Below are positions 31,587-42,162 of a stretch of DNA of 64,000 nt, piece after piece. The translations under genes and the position numbers were made by a program. Source of the stretch: Wallemia ichthyophaga EXF-994. Its lineage: Eukaryota > Basidiomycota > Wallemiomycetes > Wallemiales > Wallemiaceae. The DNA lies in NCBI RefSeq assembly GCF_000400465.1, contig NW_008806276.1, positions 62,001-126,000 of the forward strand. The letters run 5' to 3'. The notes beneath the pieces were generated by a model. The model was given only the letters and a program-made list of their open reading frames with translations. It had not been told where the DNA came from and searched no databases. Numbering within the stretch: position 1 is the first letter of the stretch; every line of letters begins with the position of its first letter.

Positions 31587-32036
31587 TTAGATGATAGACA
31601 ATGGAGTGCAGCCTGTGACAAGTTAGAAGGGAAAAGAGTGAAAATTCTCCACTCACCAACACCAACGAGGCCGTCTGATTCCATGTCCTCGCAACAAACT
31701 GGAGTGTTCTTGCACTCGTCTGCAGTGTGTTAGATTTGAGAAGGTGATGAAACCTTTACGAACCCTCTATTGCTACGCCGATCAAAAGAGGGACTTGATC
31801 ACATTGAACACCAACTTGAGATGCAATGTCGCCAGTTGAGATGAGGGCGTCGTTCTTGCCGGTGCTGGATTGAGCCTTCTTGTTAAGGTCACCTTAGCAG
31901 TGTGAGACGGTGTCAATCTACACGTCTCATACTTACAACAACTGATAGTGCCAGTGTTACATGAGCCGGTCTTGGATTCCCAGCCAGCAGAGGCGGCAGC
32001 GATGAGACCAACGGTGAAGACTGTTTGAGCGATCAT
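31587..32036 (-). CDS. Class I hydrophobin
   Basis: Four exons on the minus strand: 32036-31937, 31892-31764, 31719-31657, 31612-31587; 105 aa. All three introns are exactly 44 nt. Signal peptide MIAQTVFTVGLIAAASAG, then the eight-cysteine hydrophobin pattern C-CC-C-C-CC-C: GSCNTG, TISCC, GVQC, DECKNTP, VCCED, VGCTPLSII at the end. The spacing of about 35 residues between the CC pair and the third Cys, with the hydrophobic LLIGVAIE after it, fits class I. Hydrophobins are secreted, self-assembling surface proteins that coat aerial hyphae and spores. The mature protein is short. A TATA box lies 55 bp upstream of the ATG. Confidence 0.93.
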
Positions 32037-32090
32037 TGTGTGAGATGGGAATTTGGAGATGGGGTTGTAGAGAGATTGTGTAGTGCAGCT

Positions 32091-32097
32091 CTTTATA
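32091..32097 (-). promoter_or_regulatory. TATA box of the hydrophobin gene
   Basis: TATAAAG on the minus strand, 55 bp before the start codon at 32036; suits a strongly regulated gene. Confidence 0.5.
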
Positions 32098-32559
32098 GCA
32101 GAAGCATTCCTGCACTAAAGTTGTACATACACTAGCGCACTAACGGAAATGTACGCACTAATTTACGTTCGGAATGGAGTTGTGATCTTATGCGAGATGA
32201 GCTTGGAATGTCAGAGATATTGTGTAGTGAAAGTATTGTTTATTTTGTTAAATTTGCACTGGCAACGAAAGCAAGACATCGCTTGTCTTTTTCCCTGCGG
32301 TACTCCCACCTTTCTTGGAACTCGGCTCAATATGCAGTCTAGTGGAAAAAGTACAACGTAAATCTATATGCATGACTAGTGGTATATTTGCGTGCGACGA
32401 GTGAAGGTGTGCGCTTGCGTCCGGCAAGGCACGAGGCGAGGTGAGGCAAATGACATACGACAAACGAGTTGGCGAGAAACCGAGCAGCCAAGCGCTGAAA
32501 AGCATTAAAAACCCTCCTAGACTTTATCTTCCAAGGCACTCTTCTCCTAATACATCCCG
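32098..32559. other. Intergenic, no gene seen
   Basis: Hydrophobin upstream region; no open frame with coding character. Confidence 0.4.
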
Positions 32560-34747
32560 CTAATCGCCCTTCTGACGCAATTTCTGGCGCAAGTCAGCAA
32601 CTTCAGTCTGAAGGCTGTTTATGAATGGATTGGGTTAGTGAGGAGGCTACCGCACAAGGTAGGGCCCACCTATTAAGCTCATCGAGCATTCCGAGCGACT
32701 TATCCATCTGCATCTGCTTGAAAGCCTGTATATCATCCTCTCTATGTGCGAGCGACAAACGGAGGCTATCAATTTCCCCTGATTTCCTCTGTGCGTCGAG
32801 CTCCTTCTCCATTTGCGTGAGTTCTTCGCGCAGAACTTGGCACTCTTTCCTACTGCAGGGTTGCGTCAACGTGAATGTAACAAAAACACATATGCTCACA
32901 TCTCCCCGTCCTTCTTCGCAGCGTGTGACAAACTGGTCTGTAAATCGACCACCTGCTTCTTGTACGCTTCGAGAGCCATCTTGAAGTCAAGTGCGAGTTT
33001 GTGTGCTTTCTCCGCATTGCTCTGGTGTGAGTGTGGTGTTAGAATGTCAAATGATCTCACATACACTGAAAACTCAACCCACCTTGTACAGATTCGCTGT
33101 CTCAGCATTCAGGAGGATTCGTTCGATGAAGTGGCGGTTATCACTGACGAGAGTCTTTACGCGGGCTGTGAACGCGCTCAGCGAGAAACGGTCAGAGTGG
33201 CGCTCCTTTGAGCGTTGAAGAACCTGCTTGAGAGTTTCTATATCAGGTTGCGAAAGTGTGGGAGAAGTGGAAACGATGAGAGGGTGCGATGGGGAGCGCT
33301 GTGTGATTGGCGACGGTATGGCATTCCACAGCCCCCGTACAACTAGACCTAACGTCTCCGTCGATAGCCTGTCTTCGGTCATTGCAGCGGGTATTGATGT
33401 TGATGTTGATGTCGATGTTGACGTTGACGCTGACGCACCTCTACTATGTCTTTCCTTGCCTTTGTCTTCCACTTTCGTTTTCTCGTTCTCCCGCCCCCTC
33501 AGCTCCTGTTCGTAGGAAGCATTGCTGTCCTTGTAGAAGGTCTGGCTCGCTTGCTGTCTCATTTCTAGCTGACGCTCGAGCATGGAAATGTGCTGCTTAA
33601 ACTCGCTCTCCATGCCTCGCGTTGCATTCCAGTGGTGATCCATATCGCTGCTCTGGCTCTTGAGGGTGTCTTCAAGCTGCTTAGTGTGTTTCTCACCGTT
33701 TGCACACTGTTCGCGCAAGCTAGCCAATTCACCGTGGCAATGAGCTTCGGCCTTTCTAACGCGCGCCAACTCCGCGTCAATAGCCGCTGTAACCGACGAG
33801 AGTGAGTGGAGTGGGTTATGGGGGTCGTGAACGTAAGTTATGCGATGCGCGTCGAGCACACCCCCTAGCGCACCTACGCCCCCTGTTAGCGTATCTCGTG
33901 TTGACACAACTGCGCTAAATTCATCCAAACTGCTTTGTAGACGGCTTTGGAGAGTGTGCGTGTGGTCCGTTTTCTCGATCACTGTGGCGTGCGATCGCTC
34001 AAGTTGCTGCCGTAGTGCCGCATTGGCATGTCTTTCCTCAGCCAGTTGAGCTTGGAGGTGGGATATTTGCGTGTGTGGATGCATGTCACTCTCACTCTCC
34101 ACATCCTCACCTTGATTCTCACCCACACTCTCAAACCGACTTGCGCGGTCATTGTTGGCGTGAAAATGGCTGCTGTGGGGGATAGGCGAGGTGTTTTGTT
34201 TCTGTAGAAGCTGCTTAGACTGGATGAAGCGTGCTAGAACGCCGGCCTGGTGGTGGAGGAGCTGACTCTGGAGGTGAAGGAGTCTAGAGCGATGTCTACT
34301 GAGTACCTTCTCCAAGTTGTCTACTTTTTGGGAGGATTGGGTGAGCTGAGCCGTGTGCTGTGCAGTGTTTAGACCCCCGCTGCCTAGGCTCGAGCTTAAC
34401 GCCTGTAACGCACTCATTACGCTACTCTCCGTCTGCAGCCGCTGTGAGTATAGTTGCGCCTTGTGCGCGACGTGTGCATGCTCCATTTTGACCCACTCCA
34501 ATTCGTCGTCGTCGAGTGCGTCGTAGTTGGAAGCATCAATCACACTCTGTGTCGCTTGCAGGATTTTATGGTAGCCAGCCAGTATATCCCGCTTCGCTGT
34601 GCTCCTGGGGCTGGAGTTGGTTTGAAGGAACGAGGGTGGTGAGCTGGGCGGTGTGGAGATAGCGGAGAATTCCCCATAGCCGATAGCGGCATCGTTGTCG
34701 TAATTGCTGCAATTGTTGCCGTTACCGGCAGAACTCGATGAGCTCAT
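32560..34747 (-). CDS. Large coiled-coil protein with Up-regulated-During-Septation (Uds1) region
   Basis: Four exons on the minus strand: 34747-33083, 33021-32900, 32852-32670, 32614-32560 (introns 61, 47 and 55 nt), 674 aa. The N-terminus is Ser/Asn-rich and disordered. Residues about 50-120 read AKRDILAGYHKILQATQSV, YDALDDDELEWVKMEH and HKAQLYSQRLQTES, the Uds1-type region of fungal septation-associated proteins. Long heptad helices follow, broken by Ser/Thr-rich linkers including a T-S repeat (STSTSTSTSTS), and end in LRQKLRQKGD. Likely cytoplasmic and linked to septa or the cortex by family only. Small exons at the 3' end all carry coiled-coil, supporting the splicing. Confidence 0.72.
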
Positions 34748-34924
34748 CTCCGCACTGCGAGGTGTTGGTGGTTAAGGTTCAAGGGGCTGAAGCAGAGGTG
34801 ATGTCAGTAACGCGAACGCGGCCACTAGCAAGCACAACAAGCCTATAGACAGTCTCACAAAGCTTGTCCAGCCGCGCTACTGTAGAATATATCGAAATGA
34901 AAATTTTGTAAGAAATGTCAAAAA

Positions 34925-36271
34925 CTACAACGGCAACTCCACCATAGCCCGTCTGACGCTCTTGACGGGTGGGAATGGGTGTGGTTTGTTTGCTAAGAAA
35001 TCGCTCAGCACAACTTTCTGCTGCTGGTGTGCGATGTAGCCCTTCATGTATCCCTTGAAGATCATCCCTGCGAGCAAACACTCGACTTCTGCAGTCTCAA
35101 TGTACACGCCCGAGACACTGAGCGCGATTCTGAACAAGGCTATATCGATAATTTTAGCTTTCTTGTTGAGAAGCCACACCTTCTTGAATAGACCGCGCAG
35201 GCACACCTCGCGCACCCTCTCGACTACGCCATAGGTACCACTTTCCACTAATCTCCGCTCGCCGTGCACCAGAGCCTCATCGAACTGCTTCACGTTGCCC
35301 GTCTGCAGCGCGTTGACGAAGGGATGGTAGAGTGTGTGCAGGGCGGGGAAGGTACCGAGAAGGTGGGGGGACGGGAGGTCACCCTGCATGAGGCGTAAGG
35401 GGATGAGGTGAGTAAGGATGAGTCTGTGTGTGATGTGTGAGTGTGTATATCGCTGAAAAAACCCACACACACTCTTGATTCCTGTGGTATTTCACAGGCG
35501 TTCTCTCCAACGCATATGTCAAATCCTCGTTACCCTATAGCCACGTAAGACGGGTAAAACCACCTGAGAACTACCCACCTTATCGAATTTGTCGTCGAGG
35601 AAAGCCAAGACACCTGTGTAGTATTTGAAAGTGACTTGGTGGGCTTTAGGGTAAGTGTGGAGCGGCATGAGGTCCTTCATTGCAGCCACAGCTCTGAGGA
35701 TGTTCTTGCAGAGTGACAGAGCGTTTATTTCAAAGTAAGTTTTGAATACGAGGCCAATGACGTAGTATACACCCCACCGCTTGGATTCACGCCCAGCGGA
35801 TTTATGCTGTATGCACGCAGTGAAAGCCTTGTTGAGGAAGCGAGCACATTCGTCTAGGGCATATGGCTTCCGGTGGGTCTGTGTGCATTCCTCGTCTGCC
35901 CTCCTCGCGAGCGTGCGCAGATCCCTGCTGATGGTGTAGAGACACTTGAGGTCGAAGCTGCTACCGTGGGGCTGGAAGAAGCGGATAAACTCCTGCGCGA
36001 GTGTGTGCTGGTGCTGGAACGCGAGTGTGTGGTGTTGGTTGTAGCGTGCATGCACAGCGAAAGCGTGGTACACGCACATGGCGTCGAATGGGCTGCGCTG
36101 GGTGCGTGTGAGCGTCTCGCGCATCCTCCCGTCCAGTCGATCAACCGCGTTGGCCAGATACGCCCGATTCGGGAGATCGACGGCGGAGAAGAGATGGGCG
36201 AGTGAGTCTGCGTCGCTGCGCCGTCTGCTTTCCTTGACAGCTTCCTGGAAATTAATAATTTCTGTGCTCAT
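34925..36271 (-). CDS. PCI-domain protein, CSN12/PCID2 (Thp1) family
   Basis: Three exons on the minus strand: 36271-35579, 35534-35473, 35423-34925 (introns 44 and 49 nt), 417 aa. Recognised by KRWGVYYVIGLVFKTYFEIN, SLCKNILRAV, YPKAHQVTFKYYTGVLAFLD, then across the introns ALERTP, LILTHLIPLRLMQGDLPSPH, GTYGVVERVREVCLRGLF and the winged-helix end IFKGYMKGYIAHQQQKVVLS. The family includes the TREX-2 subunit Thp1/PCID2 (mRNA export) and CSN12-like proteins; at this length it is closer to the CSN12-like branch, but this was not tested by alignment. The start at 36271 (MSTEIINFQEA) fits the family better than 36361. Divergent from THOC3, 54 bp between starts. Confidence 0.88.
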
Positions 36272-36325
36272 GGTCGTTCGAGAGGGAGTACACCGCAACC
36301 ACCACGAGCAGCTACAGCGAGCAGG

Positions 36326-37417
36326 ATGAACACACAGCTGCCATACGCCGTGCAGTTCCAATCGCGGGGAATATCAGTGGGTGGTTAGCGTGTAGTATCC
36401 GCAGAGCACCGCTCACCTGCGTGTTTGCAGACACCGGACTTTAAGGCGTGGGGAGGAGCCAGTGCGCGAGCGCACAAGGACCGCGTAAACAGCGTGAGCT
36501 GGAGTGTCGATGGACGACGCTTGGGCAGTGTGTCGGCCGACAAAACGCTACGAATCTGGCCCGAGAAGGCACTCGACAGTGTGCGCCCGGATGCCAAACT
36601 AGCCAGTGCGATGGTAGGGCACAGCGACAAGGTGACGCAACTCGCATGGCACCCGCTCGATTCGAACCTCCTTTCGACCGTTTCGCTCGACCGCACGCTG
36701 CGGTGCTGGGACATACGCGCGCGCGCACCCACACACACCCTCCAGCTGCCCGCACCAGCTTATAACGTCGCCTACCACCCTTCTGGGAATACAGTGGCGG
36801 CGGGCGCCGAAACGGTGGATTTCTTCGACCTCGCTAGCTCAGCTGCCCCGATGCAGACACTGGAGAGACACTCGGACAATCAACGGATCAATCACGATTT
36901 CAAGTGGTCGGCGGATGGCCAGCTCTTCGCTGTCTGTTGCGGTGATGGTACCTTTCATACACACCTCTACCCGTCTTTTGAACCTGAATACACATGCCAA
37001 GCGCACACATCGGACGCTACAACGCTCGAGTTCACCCGCGATCGTCGTCATTTGCTCACGGGCGGGGGGGATGCAGTGGTGCACGTATGGGATGTGGACG
37101 AGTGGGTTTCTAGAGGCACGATCAACAATCTAGACGGACTCGTGCGGTCGATCAGCGCGAACAGCAATTCCGAGTGCGTGGCTATAGGGACAGACGACAG
37201 GAACGTGGTTATTGCGAGTATACACACGGGCGAGGTGCTGCACTCCTTCAACACTGCCGCCAAGAGCAAGGCGGTGGCATGGCATCCGAATAAGTTCCTG
37301 CTGGCTTACGCGAGCGAGGATATCAGCAGGGAGGAACACTCCCGCGATCCTGGTCTTACCAACATATCCTCGTCTGTACGTGTGTGGGGAAAGGGCGTAG
37401 GCAGGCCGGGTGTTTGA
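36326..37417 (+). CDS. THO complex subunit THOC3/Tex1, WD40 protein
   Basis: Two exons: 36326-36376 and 36431-37417, 345 aa. THO couples transcription to mRNA export. WD40 blades are visible: AHKDRVNSVSWSVDGRRLGS, SADKTLRIW, GHSDKVTQLAWHP, SLDRTLRCWDIR, YNVAYHPSGNTVA, GGGDAVVHVWDVDEWV, LDGLVRSISANSNSECVA, and a final AVAWHPNKFLLAYASED. The combination TINNLDGLVRSIS with the AWHPNKFLLAYA end is typical of THOC3/Tex1. Exon 1 encodes MNTQLPYAVQFQSRGIS and joins in phase. Coding GC is high for the window. Plus-strand neighbour of verprolin. Confidence 0.88.
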
Positions 37418-37565
37418 GGTTGTGAAAATTTGCGTCTGCGCAGCTATTGTAGGATGGATAAACAATGTACTTGTATAGCTGAGGTGTATGTGTGTGCTGT
37501 GTAAACCACAAAAGGCGTGATAACAAGTTTGTATTCGCGGTATAACACCTTTCACCCGCACAACC

Positions 37566-38337
37566 ATGGACAATGCGCTGCTTTCACAAATCCAAGGCGG
37601 GAAAAAGCTGAAGAAGTCGCAGACGAATGACAGATCAGGGCCATCGGTGGGCGGGGGAGTGGTCGGTGAGGGAGGCGGCGGTGGTGGCAGTGGTGGCAGT
37701 GGCAGCGGCAGCACCAACACCACCACCAAACAAGCAAACCCCGCAGACACATCAACGGCCCCGCAACTCGGTGGGATATTCGCAGGCGTTGGAATGCCCA
37801 AGCTGCGTCCAGCGGGTGGAAAGGGCGTTGCAGGAATAAGTGAGTCTGGCGCAGTGCTTGGGTATTTCTAACGCGACTACATAGACAAAGCAAGCCTAGC
37901 TAAGCCACCGTCGATACCCAAGGCACCAGCAGCCACAACACCAGCAACACCACCAGCACCACCAAACAGAGGTATGCCACCGAGACCACCAGCAGCCCCG
38001 CCGGCTAGGGCTACACCACCACCACCACCTCCAGCACCAGCTCGAGGTATTCCCGCAGCCCCGCCAGTACCTGCGCCCATGCCAACGCCCACAACACAAA
38101 CAACCTCTCGGCCCCCTCCGCCAGTCCCACCAGTTAATCCAGCTGGTGCAGCTGGTAAGAAGCCACCTCCACCAAAACCCAAACCAAAGCCTGGTGCGGG
38201 TGCGAGTGGGAGTATGGCAGCAGCAGCAGCGGCGGTGGCTGCAGTGACACCTCAATTACCAGCAACTCAATTACCAGCAACTCAAGCACCAGCAACTCAA
38301 GCACCTTCTCAACCACCACGCGTACTACCACCAGGAC

Positions 38338-38372
<35 letters not shown>

Positions 38373-39083
38373 CCAGCACCAGCACCACGTTCAATACCCC
38401 AACCACCTCAACCACCTAATAGACCATCACCACCTCCAGCCCCACAGCGAAAAGCACCGCCAAGTCTACCATCGAGAGGTGCAAATTTGGTTTCGAAACC
38501 ACCACCACCACCGGCTAGAGGGGGAGAAAGAGGTGGACTGGGAATTGGCAGTGGGATTAGTAATAACAATAACAGACAACCACCACCGCCACCACCACCC
38601 AGACCAACAACCAGCTCATCGATTCGGTGAGTAGAGAAGGCGTATTTTAAACGGGCAAACTGATATATGTTCAGGGCACCACCACCACCACCACCGGCAA
38701 GAGGCGGATTTAATTCCAATGTGAATGTCAACAATGGGAAATCTGGAACACCTGGAACACTTGGAACACCTGGGAAACCTGGAAAATTCGGAAAATCACG
38801 AATAGTAGCAGCTGAACCAAAGGAGGGTATCGGTGCTGTTTCCATACCCAATCAAACACTTGAACCACCACCACCTCTACGATCAGCCACAATACGCAAC
38901 GTGAATAAGCCAGAAGGAACACAAGAGATTAGTGATAGCAAAACACCACCAGATAGCCTCGGTGAATACTCGTTTACAAGTTATTTGGATATACCACCAC
39001 CCCGGGAGTATTTAAAGACATCATTGACGTATCCGAGTGGCAGAAACAAGGCAACCAACTTTGATTTAAGGCAGTTGGAATGA
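37566..39083 (+). CDS. VRP1: Verprolin/WIP-family actin regulator
   Basis: Three exons: 37566-37839, 37885-38626, 38675-39083 (introns 45 and 48 nt), 474 aa. WIP/verprolin binds actin and WASP (Las17) in endocytic actin patches. The start MDNALLSQIQGGKKLKK is a WH2 actin-binding motif, followed by Gly- and Pro-rich linkers. Many poly-Pro tracts (e.g. PPPPPPAPARG, KPPPPPARGG, RQPPPPPPPR) suit profilin and SH3 partners. The C-terminus (SLGEYSFTSYLDIPPPREY, YPSGRNKATNFDL) resembles the WASP-binding end. Simple repeats (ATQ-P and CAACAG-type) make this frame prone to length change. The long Pro/Ala frame is read through two good GTGAGT introns. Confidence 0.85.
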
Positions 39084-39188
39084 ACAAAAATATAAATCTA
39101 AAATACATTTTTATTTTTTATATTTCCATTGACACGTACACGTATCTCCAACGCATTCTTGAACCCACACAGTCATCGACAGCACACA

Positions 39189-40667
39189 ATGAAATTGAAA
39201 ATATCAGTCGTAGCAGGATTATTAGCGGTATTTGCAGGCGTTGCAGGTGCCACAGATGGAAACAGCAACGTACTCCAACTCACAAAAGACAACTTTGATC
39301 ATGTTGTCAAGCCTGCTGATCTCATGCTTGTCGAGTTCTATGCTCCATGGTGTGGCCATTGCAAGGCTCTTGCTCCACAATACGAGGAGGCAGCTGGTCA
39401 ACTCAAATCCAAGGATATCAGCCTCGCAAAGGTTGATTGCGTTGAGGAGGCTCAAGTCTGCTCTGAGAACGATGTAGGCGGCTATCCAACACTCAAAGTA
39501 TTCAGAAAAGGTCTTGCATCGCCTTACGGTGGAACTAGAAAGTCTGAAGGTATCGTCAGCTACATGACTAAACAATCACTTCCACCTGTTTCTCAAGTTA
39601 CCCCTTCAAACCACGACGATTTTAAACAATCCGATAAAGTCGTCATCATGGCTTACAACCTCAAACCAAACACTGACTTATACAAGACATTCCACTCCAC
39701 CGCCACTAACCTTCGCGATAACTACCTCTTTGGTGAATCTGATGACTCATCTGTTGCAAAGTCAGCTGGTGTCTCTGGTCCTTCCATCGTCATTTACAAG
39801 TCCTTCGATGAAGGTCGTAATGACGTAAACACTAAATCTTTAGATGAAAACTCCCTCACCGAAACTATTAACATCAACTCTATTCCCCTCATTGATGAAA
39901 TTGGCCCTGAAAACTTCTCCCGCTACGCTACCTCTGGTCTCCCTCTCGCTTACATCTTCGAGAACCCTGAAGACCCTAAGTTAGCTCAGCACGTTGATGA
40001 GTTAAAGCCAATTGCAGAGGAATACAAGGGCAAAATTAGCTTCGTCTGGATTGACGGTGTCAAGTTTGTTGAGCACGGAAAGGCCCTCAACCTTATCAAG
40101 GACGAATGGCCTGGCTTCGTCATCCAAGATCTCCAGGCCGGTCACAAATATCCTATGGACATCACCAAACCCGTCTCTAAGAAGAATGTCGCTCAATTCG
40201 TCAAGGACTTTTCCAACGGCAAGGTAGAACCTTCCGTTAAATCAGAAGCCATCCCAGCTGAACAAACTGACTCAGCCATCACCCTTGTCGCTGATCAATT
40301 CGATGAAATTGTCTACAACAACGAAAAAGACGTCTTTGTTGAGTTCTATGCCCCTTGGTGTGGTCACTGCAAGCGTCTCGCGCCTGAGTGGGAGGCACTT
40401 GCGCAGAGCTACGAGAATGACTCCTCTCTCACCATCGCCAAAATGGACGCCACTGCTAACGACATCCCTCCCTCAACTAAATTCTCCATCTCCTCCTTCC
40501 CTACTCTCAAACTCCAGCCTGCTGGCACTAAAGAATGGATCGATTACGAAGGTGATAGATCTCCTGAATCCCTCCGCGAATTCATCAAAGATAACAGAGG
40601 TACTAAGTCAGCAACCGATGGTGACAAAGAGGCCCCTCACAATGAACACAAGAAGGACGAGCTCTAG
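39189..40667 (+). CDS. PDI1: Protein disulfide isomerase
   Basis: Single exon, 492 aa. Signal peptide MKLKISVVAGLLAVFAGVAG; two thioredoxin domains with active sites EFYAPWCGHCKAL (about residue 50) and EFYAPWCGHCKRL (about 390), two inactive domains between them, and the ER-retention tail KKDEL. It forms and reshuffles disulfides in the ER lumen. Codon use is strongly biased (GCT, CTC, AAG), in line with high expression, and it has no intron while neighbours have several. The Met at 39189 is chosen because the signal peptide begins there; an in-frame start at 39129 adds 20 unlikely residues. Confidence 0.95.
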   Translation: MKLKISVVAGLLAVFAGVAGATDGNSNVLQLTKDNFDHVVKPADLMLVEFYAPWCGHCKALAPQYEEAAGQLKSKDISLAKVDCVEEAQVCSENDVGGYPTLKVFRKGLASPYGGTRKSEGIVSYMTKQSLPPVSQVTPSNHDDFKQSDKVVIMAYNLKPNTDLYKTFHSTATNLRDNYLFGESDDSSVAKSAGVSGPSIVIYKSFDEGRNDVNTKSLDENSLTETININSIPLIDEIGPENFSRYATSGLPLAYIFENPEDPKLAQHVDELKPIAEEYKGKISFVWIDGVKFVEHGKALNLIKDEWPGFVIQDLQAGHKYPMDITKPVSKKNVAQFVKDFSNGKVEPSVKSEAIPAEQTDSAITLVADQFDEIVYNNEKDVFVEFYAPWCGHCKRLAPEWEALAQSYENDSSLTIAKMDATANDIPPSTKFSISSFPTLKLQPAGTKEWIDYEGDRSPESLREFIKDNRGTKSATDGDKEAPHNEHKKDEL

Positions 40668-42162
40668 CCGCACCACGTTGTACTTTAGATTAACTATTCA
40701 TTATTCCCTTGATTTGATTTTATGAGCGTAAACGTGCTACATTTGGTGTGTATCTAGGTAGTAGTTAGCAAAAGTTTGTCTCTCTTTTCAAGTCACTTAT
40801 GATAGCTGAAAAGAAACAAGGTAGCGTATAATATATCATTAATAACCTAGTTAGTCTTGAACTCGTCAATCTTGCAATTGTGACATCATCTTGCGACAGA
40901 TAACCTATGTTTCACTTTTCCGTCAGTAGTGTACCTGCTTCATCATCTGCTGGTGTACTATTACCTTTAAACAAAACTTTGGGTCCTAACAAATTAAGGT
41001 CCTGGTTCACGTTGAGATAGACATTAGCGATTATCCCCCCAATTGATATACCCATAAAACGACAAAGAGAAAACGACATGAGATATCAAAGATTATTGAA
41101 GCTCATAGAGATATCTTTGCTTGGCTTCTTAAACCTCTGGGCTTAAAGTTCCATGCGTCAGTATCTCATCTCTTAGAGCTGCAGAGCGAGTCATTAAAGG
41201 GATTTTGGCTACTTGCAACATTTACATCCGACTTTGCGACTCGGAATGATTGCGTTTATGAGCCGCCTCTGCCTTTCACATCGACGCATCTCTTGAGTTC
41301 CGAGATCTGACCAGACAGCGTTGCTCAATTTCTAAGCTTTCTAGGTTTACACAAAGATGGCTGCCTGTGTTATGATTTTAGCTCGTACTTGGGATAGATG
41401 CACGCGTCAATGAAGATAAAAGGTTCACGGCGAAGGAAATCAGGTTCCTGGCCACCAAGCTTGAGTAGCTTTCAGGAAACCTCAATTTACTGTAAGTAGC
41501 CTGCTGTCTCAGATGTGCCACTTTTTGACAACTCACAGGGAAATTATCGAGGCTACGCAATGAAGACGAGAGAAAACTCGAGCAAATGGGATCGCGAAGA
41601 ACAGCGCAACTAGGCCATCTAATTAAATTAGCAAAATGATTCTATATACATACTTGATTAGCTGAATTTCTTTCAAATGTTTTACAGTTTGTTTTTCATC
41701 TACAGTACACGATACTAATGTTTTTTTTCTTGAAGTTGCAGCTGTGTACTTTTGAAAAGGTGTTGTTTAATAAGTTTCTGACGATGCTCTTCGAAATCGT
41801 AGTCAATGCGCTTGAACCTTTTTTTTTATGCTAGTGAACACCACCATTGTCGCATCTACTAATCTCAATCCCACCCGCACTCTAACTCCAGAACAAGGAA
41901 TTGATTGACAGATATCTAAAGATTGTCTGATTATATGGCTGGCGAGGGATATAGCAGATGTACTCCACAGTCGTTGTGAGATCTTACTACTAAAATGTGT
42001 GATTTTCGGTAACAGAACTACTCGAGATCTCCCTTTGTAAACATCAATTTAATAGGCTGAAAACTCTTTAGAGCGGCCAACGCAGTCTCCGCAAAAAGCA
42101 AAAGTGAGACATATAAATTATCGTAAAAAGAATACAAATTGAAAAGCGACGATAGCGCCTAT
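40668..42162. other. 1.5-kb gap with catalase relics
   Basis: No intact gene. Two catalase-like pieces are described separately; the remainder is AT-rich. Confidence 0.5.
41380..41870 (-). pseudogene. Decayed catalase fragments
   Basis: On the minus strand, 41475-41385 reads KLGGQEPDFLRREPF, then IFIDACIYPKYEL, ending at a stop: a clear match to [15 protein letters not shown]...[12 protein letters not shown] in the live catalase next door. A second piece near 41780-41870 matches the region around HIDYD (gtagtcaatgcgcttgaac). In the live gene these two pieces occur in the opposite order along the strand, so this is either two relics or one rearranged relic. Confidence 0.65.

Noticed and set aside
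33228-33515. Plus-strand reading with a Val-Asp repeat (DVDVDVDVDA)
   Set aside because: Complement of the Thr-Ser repeat in the coiled-coil gene on the minus strand.
37877-38255. Minus-strand Gly/Trp/Cys-rich readings over the verprolin exons
   Set aside because: They arise from complementing Pro/Ala codons. The plus strand has WH2 and poly-Pro motifs and clean splice sites.
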